From an uncultured bacterium (GTDB lineage: Bacteria > Patescibacteriota > Patescibacteriia > 2-12-FULL-60-25): a stretch of 64,000 bases of DNA. The notes under the pieces are model-generated. The model worked only from the letters and a program-made list of their open reading frames with translations. It was not told the origin of the DNA and did no database searches. This document shows, piece after piece, positions 59,103 to 64,000 of the stretch (position 1 is the first letter of the stretch; each line of letters begins with the position of its first letter). Both the position numbers and the translations under genes were made by a program. Location: NCBI GenBank assembly GCA_937949995.1, contig CALFEO010000033.1, positions 31,482 through 95,481 of the forward strand, written 5' to 3'.

Positions 59103-61310
59103 ATGTATCTAAAAAGAATGGAACTTCAGGGTTTTAAAACTTTTGCCGGCAAAACGGTTTTGGAGTTTGAATTGGATAAAGAGGGCCGGCGCGGTGTTAC
59201 CGGCGTGGTTGGTCCCAATGGTTCCGGAAAATCCAATATTGCCGATGCGGCGCGTTGGGTGATGGGGGAGCAGAGTCTCAAACTTTTACGCTGTAAAAAA
59301 TCCGAAGATGTAATCTTTTCCGGCACCGAAAAAAAACCGCGTTCCGGTTTTGCCGAAGTATCGATGACGCTCGAAAATGATGATAAACCCGAGCTGGATT
59401 ATTCCGAAATCGTCATCACACGTCGTTTGTACCGCGACGGACAATCCGAATACGAAATCAACAAACAAAACGCACGGCTTGCCGATGTGGTCATGCTTTT
59501 GGCTCAAGCCGGTATCGGTCAACGTACTTACAGTGTTATCGGCCAAGGCATGGTTGATGATGTTCTTTCGGCTACACCGGTAGAACGCAAAGCTTTTTTT
59601 GATGAAGCCGCGGGTCTGCGCCCCTTTCAACTCAAACGTCAATCAAGTTTAAATAAACTCGAAGCCGCCCGCGACAATCTTCGTCAGTCCGAGCTTTTGA
59701 TCCGTGAAATCCAGCCACGTTTAAGCTCGCTCGAACGTCAAGTCAAACGTTTGGAAAAACGCGAAACATTGGAGCAAGAATTGGCTCTTCTGGAAACTCA
59801 ATATTACGGAGCCATGTGGCGCGATCTCCAAGCCGCATTAACTCACGCCAAAGCCGAGCGCGACCGCGCCGCCAAAGACGCGGACAATGCCACTTCTGAA
59901 GCCGAAAAATGCGAAGCCGAATTGCGTGCCATGGAAGGTGCCAACCCTCCTTCGCAAGAATTCGGCAAACTCCGCTCATCGCTCAATTTGCTTATGGACG
60001 AACGCGCCAAATTGCGCGAGCGCCAAATCAAACTCGAAGCTACCGCCGAAGTCGCCAAAGTCCGCGCCGAAAAGCCTTGGGCGCCTTTGCCATTATCCAA
60101 AATAATCAGTTCCATCGAAGCTATAAATCAAGGTCAAGATTCTCTTCTCGGCTTAATCGAGTCGGGCAAAACCGACATGGCCAAAATCAAAGAGCTTGCT
60201 TCATCAATCCGCTCTCAGATAGCCGAACTCATCTCCAAACTCCAGCGTCCGGCGCCCGAGCCCGAAGCCGTGGAAGAGGCTGATCCCAAATTCAAACAAG
60301 AAATGTCAGCTCTGGTCTCGGCCATGGACGATGTTAATCATCAAATTCAAACCGTGCAAAAAGAATTGGAAGAATGGAATGCCAAAGAGCAAAAAAATCG
60401 TTCGCATATTTTTGATGTACAGCGCAATTTATCTTCCAAACGTTCCGAGGCCGCGCGTGCCGAAAGCCGCAAAAGCCAAGCCTCCGTTGAGCTCGCCCGC
60501 ATCGAAACTCGCCGTGATGCTTTTATGGAAGATGTGCGGATGCATATTCCGGATAAAGAGCAATCATTGTCACAGCTCGCGTCAGAAGCCGGTGATGTGC
60601 GTAATCCCGAGCTTCTTGCTCCGCAATTAAGCAAATTGCGCGCTCAGCTTGAATGGATCGGCGGAATCGACCCCGAGACTCTTAAAGAATACGAAGAAAC
60701 CAAAAAACGTTACGAAGAATTAACCGCGCAGTCTCAAGATCTTATCGGCGCAATGTCATCCTTGGATACAATCATCAAAGAGCTGGATCAAACCATTTCC
60801 GAACGATCCCGTACCGCTTTTCGCAAACTCAACCATGAATTCGGAATCTATTTCAAAAAGCTGTTTGTCGGCGGAGAAGCCGGTTTAACCGAGGTCTTTC
60901 CGGAGCCCGAGGTCAGCGAAGATGGAACCATTGTCAAACAAGTCGATCCCAACGCCGGGCCGATCGGCATCGATATCCACGCCACTCCTCCCGGCAAACG
61001 TCTCAAAGCCATAGCTTTACTCTCCGGAGGCGAGCGCGCGCTTTGCTCTATCGCTCTTATCTGCGCCATCATGGCCACCAATCCCTCGCCTTTTGTGGTC
61101 TTGGACGAGGTCGACGCCGCTCTGGACGAGTCCAACTCGCGCAAATTTGCCGAAATCATCAACACCTTGGCCGATCAAACGCAGTTTGTAGTTGTAACTC
61201 ACAATCGCGCCACCATGGAACGCGCCCACATCCTCTACGGCGTCAGCATGAACGATACCGGCACTTCGCAGTTATTATCCGTAAAAATACACGACATGCT
61301 GAAAAAGTAA
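59103..61310 (+). CDS. SMC-family ATPase lacking the hinge domain
   Basis: 735 residues versus about 1150-1200 for bacterial SMC. N-terminal head: MYLKRMELQGFKTFAGK and Walker A GPNGSGKSNIADAARWVMGE, with the SMC-typical GQGMVDDVLSATPVERKAFFDEAAG. C-terminal head: signature LLSGGERALCSIAL and Walker B FVVLDEVDAALDESN. Between them are two shorter coiled coils and a Pro/Glu-rich turn (LQRPAPEPEAVEEADPK), with no globular hinge sequence. Chromosome-organising ATPase by family, but dimerisation must differ from canonical SMC. No scpA or scpB gene is nearby. Confidence 0.88.
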   Translation: MYLKRMELQGFKTFAGKTVLEFELDKEGRRGVTGVVGPNGSGKSNIADAARWVMGEQSLKLLRCKKSEDVIFSGTEKKPRSGFAEVSMTLENDDKPELDYSEIVITRRLYRDGQSEYEINKQNARLADVVMLLAQAGIGQRTYSVIGQGMVDDVLSATPVERKAFFDEAAGLRPFQLKRQSSLNKLEAARDNLRQSELLIREIQPRLSSLERQVKRLEKRETLEQELALLETQYYGAMWRDLQAALTHAKAERDRAAKDADNATSEAEKCEAELRAMEGANPPSQEFGKLRSSLNLLMDERAKLRERQIKLEATAEVAKVRAEKPWAPLPLSKIISSIEAINQGQDSLLGLIESGKTDMAKIKELASSIRSQIAELISKLQRPAPEPEAVEEADPKFKQEMSALVSAMDDVNHQIQTVQKELEEWNAKEQKNRSHIFDVQRNLSSKRSEAARAESRKSQASVELARIETRRDAFMEDVRMHIPDKEQSLSQLASEAGDVRNPELLAPQLSKLRAQLEWIGGIDPETLKEYEETKKRYEELTAQSQDLIGAMSSLDTIIKELDQTISERSRTAFRKLNHEFGIYFKKLFVGGEAGLTEVFPEPEVSEDGTIVKQVDPNAGPIGIDIHATPPGKRLKAIALLSGGERALCSIALICAIMATNPSPFVVLDEVDAALDESNSRKFAEIINTLADQTQFVVVTHNRATMERAHILYGVSMNDTGTSQLLSVKIHDMLKK

Positions 61311-61459
61311 CAAATTATCGTAAAATAAGCCAAATATCCACGTCTTGACGGGTGGCGGAACCCGTGCAATACTCTGAATGTACCTTTATTACGTCTTGCC
61401 ATATGCAAGACGTGATTTGTCATCTGCACATAAGCATTGGCGTTATAGGGGCACACCCC
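61311..61459 (+). promoter_or_regulatory. Promoter and hairpin between smc and the ncRNA
   Basis: TTGACG (61345-61350), 17-bp spacer, AATACT (61368-61373), then a perfect 9-bp stem ACGTCTTGC/GCAAGACGT (61391-61413) followed by GATTTGTC. Could be a short RNA or a regulatory stem. Not identified. Confidence 0.4.
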
Positions 61460-61488
61460 TTGACAAAGGCGCCAAAAAATGATATAAA
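61460..61488 (+). promoter_or_regulatory. Consensus promoter of rod-shaped ncRNA
   Basis: TTGACA (61460-61465), 17-bp spacer, TATAAA (61483-61488). The best promoter match in the window; there is no ORF in the next 220 bp. Confidence 0.82.
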
Positions 61489-61494
61489 CTTTAA

Positions 61495-61675
61495 TCGGAA
61501 CTTTCCATATATCGAAGCGTTAACCAATAAAGAGAGGCTTCAAACAATCCGCGTCCACGACAAGCATGGGATCTACTCGTAGGTGATTTACAGGTCTTCG
61601 GACTCGTAGCATCCTACAACTAGATTTCTTGGATGCGGATTGTTTGAGGTCTTTATTTGTTACCGATGCGGTATT
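61495..61675 (+). ncRNA. Rod-shaped structured RNA, possibly 6S-like
   Basis: A closing helix of about 30 bp pairs CAATAAAG..TTCAAACAATCCGC.TCCA (61522-61558) with TGGATGCGGATTGTTTGA.. CTTTATTTG (61632-61662). Inside are a large internal loop, a GTAGG/CCTAC helix and a GGTC-TTCG-GACT apical hairpin. Length about 170-180 nt, long stem with central bubble, its own strong promoter: this fits 6S RNA shape. SRP RNA was considered, but the GGAA tetraloop and flanking AGCAG are absent. Identity is uncertain, existence of the RNA is likely. Confidence 0.6.
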
Positions 61676-61709
61676 GTTCAAAACACAAATTGTCTGTAAT
61701 ATCTAATAT

Positions 61710-61919
61710 ATGCTGGAAGCGAAAATTATCAGTTTGGACAACGAAAAAGCGGTTCTTGCTTTTTTGGATGGTCAAAAAATCACCATACCGGTTTCGGCCG
61801 TCGAAGGTTCTCCCAAACAAGGCGAGACTATTTTTGTTTTATTCGCTTCCCGGGGCATGGAAAACCAAGCCAATCAAAAATTAGCCAAATGTATTTTAAA
61901 CGAACTCATCAATTCTTAA
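61710..61919 (+). CDS. Small conserved-looking hypothetical protein
   Basis: 69 residues: MLEAKIISLDNEKAVLAFLDGQKITIPVSAVEGSPKQGETIFVLFASRG and a helical end (NQKLAKCILNELINS). The first part looks like a small beta-barrel, similar in pattern to S1/KOW-like modules; no family recognised. 10 bp before the large VanW gene, so co-transcribed. Confidence 0.65.
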   Translation: MLEAKIISLDNEKAVLAFLDGQKITIPVSAVEGSPKQGETIFVLFASRGMENQANQKLAKCILNELINS

Positions 61920-61929
61920 CTGCAAATCT

Positions 61930-63771
61930 ATGTCGGAAAAGACATCCACAAAGGAATCTCCGGAAACCGCCGAAACCGCGGATAAATTCGCCATCGCCAA
62001 AACCGTTCTGATTTGGTTGGGAATTGTTTTGGGAACTCTCGCTGTTTTGACGGGCGTTTTATCTTTAAGCACCTATGCGTACATGCGCATGTACGAAGGT
62101 AAAATCTATCCCGGTGTCAAAGCGTTAAATATCCGTTTGGACGGTCTGACTCCCAACGAGGCTCGTTCATTGCTTGATAAATCAATCGATTCCGCTTTGG
62201 ATCAGGGGCTTTCTTTTAGTCTGGAAGGGGAGGATGTTGTAATTCCGGCATCCGGAGGCAATGATTTGCCCGATGTTATTCTTTTTGATATTGATAAAGC
62301 CGTAGCCGATTCTTACAATGCGGGCCGCAACAACAATCTCTCCAAAGTCGTATCTCAAATATTATTGATGCGAATCAAGCCCTATCATATTCCGGTTGAT
62401 ATAACGATCGACGAACGCCGTATCGAAGAAGCATTAAAACTTCAATATCAACATAAGCTCCCCGAGCCGGTCGACGCTTCTTTTGAGATATCCGTTTATC
62501 CTGATTCGGATCCCGATGTGCTCGTCATTCCCGATCAAGATGGAGCCGTGCTGGACATGGATGGAATTTTTGAAAAACTGAAACGGCAAGCCGATATTTT
62601 GGCTTTCCAAAAAATCACTCTTCGAGTCAAGCAAATTCAAGCTGCCAAACAAGCGGACGAATTGCAAAGTATTATTGCGGGAGTGCAAGAGTTGTTAAGC
62701 CGTCCGGCGCTCGTTTTCACTTACGAAGAAGAAGAATATAAAATCACTCCCGAAATGTTGGCCGGCTGGATCAAGGCCGATGATTCCGGCGCTTCAGCGG
62801 CAATTGATGCCGAAGCTTTTGCATCTGACATAAAATCCTTAGCACAAGATATTGAGGTCGAAAGTAAAAATGGCAAAATGGAGGTTAAAGACGGCAAGAT
62901 TATGTCTTTTGAAGCCGGTACTCTTGGTCGAGTCATAAATACTGAAAAAACATTGGAACAAGTATTGGCCTCTTGGCCGCCAAGCTCCACTTTTCCGCTA
63001 ATCGTCGAGGAAGTGCATGGTCAAATAGCCGGAGACAATCTGGAGGATTTGGGTATCAAAGAACTGATAGGTGTGGGCAAATCCAATTTTGCCGGCTCTC
63101 CGGGCAACCGCACTCATAACATTAAAAAAGCTGTCAACGAGCACATCAACGGCACACTGATCGCTCCGGGCGAAGAATTTTCCATGCTCAAAGCCTTGGG
63201 CGAAATCGACGGCGCGCATGGTTGGCTCGCCGAGCTGGTCATTAAAGGCAATAAAACCGTCCCCGAATTCGGCGGTGGTTTGTGCCAAATCGGCACCACC
63301 ATGTTCCGCGGTGCCGTTGATACGGGTTTGCAAATCACGGAACGCCGTAATCACTCGTACCGCGTTTCTTATTACGAACCTGCCGGCACGGACGCCACAA
63401 TCTACGATCCGGCCCCCGATTTTAAATTCCGTAACGACACCGCAAAACACATTTACATCAATGCCTACATCATAGGCACCGAAATCACATTTGAATTTTG
63501 GGGCACAAACGACGGCCGCGAAGTAAAAGTCGACAAGCCCAGCATCTACAACATCGTTCAGCCTCCGCCAACCAAACTTATCGAGACTTTGGATTTGGCG
63601 CCAGGTAAAAAGAAATGCACCGAATCAGCCCACGCCGGAGCCGATGCTCATTTCGCAACCACCATCACTTACGCCGACGGCCGTGTCCGCGAAGAAACTT
63701 TCCGCAGTCACTACCGCCCCTGGCAAGCCGTCTGCCTAATCGGCGTCGAACAACTTTCCGAGGAAGAATAA
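61930..63771 (+). CDS. VanW protein with peptidoglycan-binding-like domains
   Basis: 613 residues. Cytoplasmic tail, one membrane helix (TVLIWLGIVLGTLAVLTGVLSL), repeated PG_binding_4-like domains (PGVKALNIRLDGLTPNEARSLLDKSI and later ITPEMLAGWIKADDSGAS), then the VanW domain (about 395-530: NIKKAVNEHINGTLIAPGEEFSMLKALGEI...FGGGLCQIGTTMFRGAVDTGLQITERRNHSYRVSYYEPAGTDATIYDP) and a C-terminal G5-like beta tail. Envelope protein; biochemical role unknown. Second VanW protein of the window and much larger than the first. Confidence 0.9.
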   Translation: MSEKTSTKESPETAETADKFAIAKTVLIWLGIVLGTLAVLTGVLSLSTYAYMRMYEGKIYPGVKALNIRLDGLTPNEARSLLDKSIDSALDQGLSFSLEGEDVVIPASGGNDLPDVILFDIDKAVADSYNAGRNNNLSKVVSQILLMRIKPYHIPVDITIDERRIEEALKLQYQHKLPEPVDASFEISVYPDSDPDVLVIPDQDGAVLDMDGIFEKLKRQADILAFQKITLRVKQIQAAKQADELQSIIAGVQELLSRPALVFTYEEEEYKITPEMLAGWIKADDSGASAAIDAEAFASDIKSLAQDIEVESKNGKMEVKDGKIMSFEAGTLGRVINTEKTLEQVLASWPPSSTFPLIVEEVHGQIAGDNLEDLGIKELIGVGKSNFAGSPGNRTHNIKKAVNEHINGTLIAPGEEFSMLKALGEIDGAHGWLAELVIKGNKTVPEFGGGLCQIGTTMFRGAVDTGLQITERRNHSYRVSYYEPAGTDATIYDPAPDFKFRNDTAKHIYINAYIIGTEITFEFWGTNDGREVKVDKPSIYNIVQPPPTKLIETLDLAPGKKKCTESAHAGADAHFATTITYADGRVREETFRSHYRPWQAVCLIGVEQLSEEE

Positions 63772-63777
63772 TAAAAA

Positions 63778-64000
63778 ACCTCTAGCTTCTAGCTGCTAGC
63801 ACAACCCTAAATCCCTTATCAGGGACTTGAAGACTAAGTAAACAAGTCCTCCTGATAAGGAGGATTTAGGAGGTTGCGCTCAATCGTCAGCCAAAAACCT
63901 CTTGTTCGTCATTTCTGCTCCTTAGGCGCATCAGCCTCAGGCTGAGAATCGGACGTGAGAAATCTCCACTAATATCACCAGCTAAATACACAATGGTTCG
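63778..64000. repeat. CTAGCTTCTAGCT and CCTCCTGATAAGGAGG repeats at window end
   Basis: CTAGCTTCTAGCTGCTAGC words, then AAATCCCTTATCAGGGACTTG and GTCCTCCTGATAAGGAGGATTTAGGAGG, a member of the CCTCC family. After 63890 nothing recognisable; no ORF reaches the edge convincingly. Confidence 0.6.

Noticed and set aside
61495..61675. SRP (4.5S) RNA
   Set aside because: The apical loop is TTCG and the GGAA tetraloop with AGCAG flank is missing; the closing stem is longer than in small SRP RNA.
1..64000. A second DGR variable repeat
   Set aside because: I looked for further copies of the TR end (encoding RFLFVRK) and found only the one at 13554-13685.
1..64000. tRNA and rRNA genes
   Set aside because: No T-arm (GGTTCRANTCC) with matching acceptor arms or rRNA signature was found by eye; a covariance search could still find one.

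Overview
The window looks like a chromosomal piece of a Candidate Phyla Radiation (Patescibacteria) bacterium using the standard genetic code. I infer this from the gene content: VanW-domain proteins, a shortened SMC, a DHH phosphoesterase, RbfA, YebC, RuvC, YibE/F, a Dsb/CcdA fusion, ComEC, few metabolic genes, and a diversity-generating retroelement (DGR), a class of element common in this radiation. No rRNA or tRNA gene was recognised, so finer taxonomy is not supported.

Layout. 1-9000 is a minus-strand block of envelope and transport genes (ZU5-like protein, ferric-reductase-like oxidoreductase, AI-2E exporter, MgtE, MscL, CYTH, MazG-like, VanW, malic enzyme). 9150-12600 holds lexA, two small mobile-element-like units (four-helix-bundle S23 family and GxxExxY), a Nudix hydrolase and a RelE/Phd-type toxin-antitoxin pair. 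12700-15620 is a DGR: variable protein with its variable repeat (VR), template repeat (TR), an antisense Avd-like gene whose start spans an 11-C tract, and the reverse transcriptase (RT). 15640-34150 contains dinB, a DUF5320/DUF134/Dsb operon, an RRM protein, leuS, ugd, a histidine phosphatase, YibE/F, trxB, a PAS protein, two YiiX-like amidases, comEC and an M23 lipoprotein. 34350-38800 is recA-ftsK-rodZ-like. 39130-42670 holds three unrecognised minus-strand genes and structured non-coding DNA. 42850-50615 is rpoB-rpoC. 50836-56153 is yebC, ruvC, a degenerate MBL-fold gene, a membrane protein and gyrA. 56384-58842 (minus) is clpP with a CIRCE operator, a DHH phosphoesterase and rbfA. 59103-63771 is a hinge-less SMC, a rod-shaped ncRNA behind a consensus promoter, a small protein and a large VanW protein.

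How parts work together. lexA, dinB and recA each have an upstream GTTC-N7-GTTC direct repeat next to a -10-like element, so they probably form a LexA regulon. The DGR RT and Avd would copy the TR into the C-terminal VR of the variable protein: all nine AAC codons of the TR are changed in the VR.

The most unusual global feature is a dense set of palindromic repeats built from iterated short words, with at least nine different words in 64 kb. They fill most intergenic gaps. One copy is flanked by an 11-bp direct repeat in the lexA leader, and related sequence sits in frame inside leuS and, three times, inside dinB. Two copies carry small ORFs (S23 and GxxExxY), suggesting ORF-bearing and ORF-less forms of the same elements.
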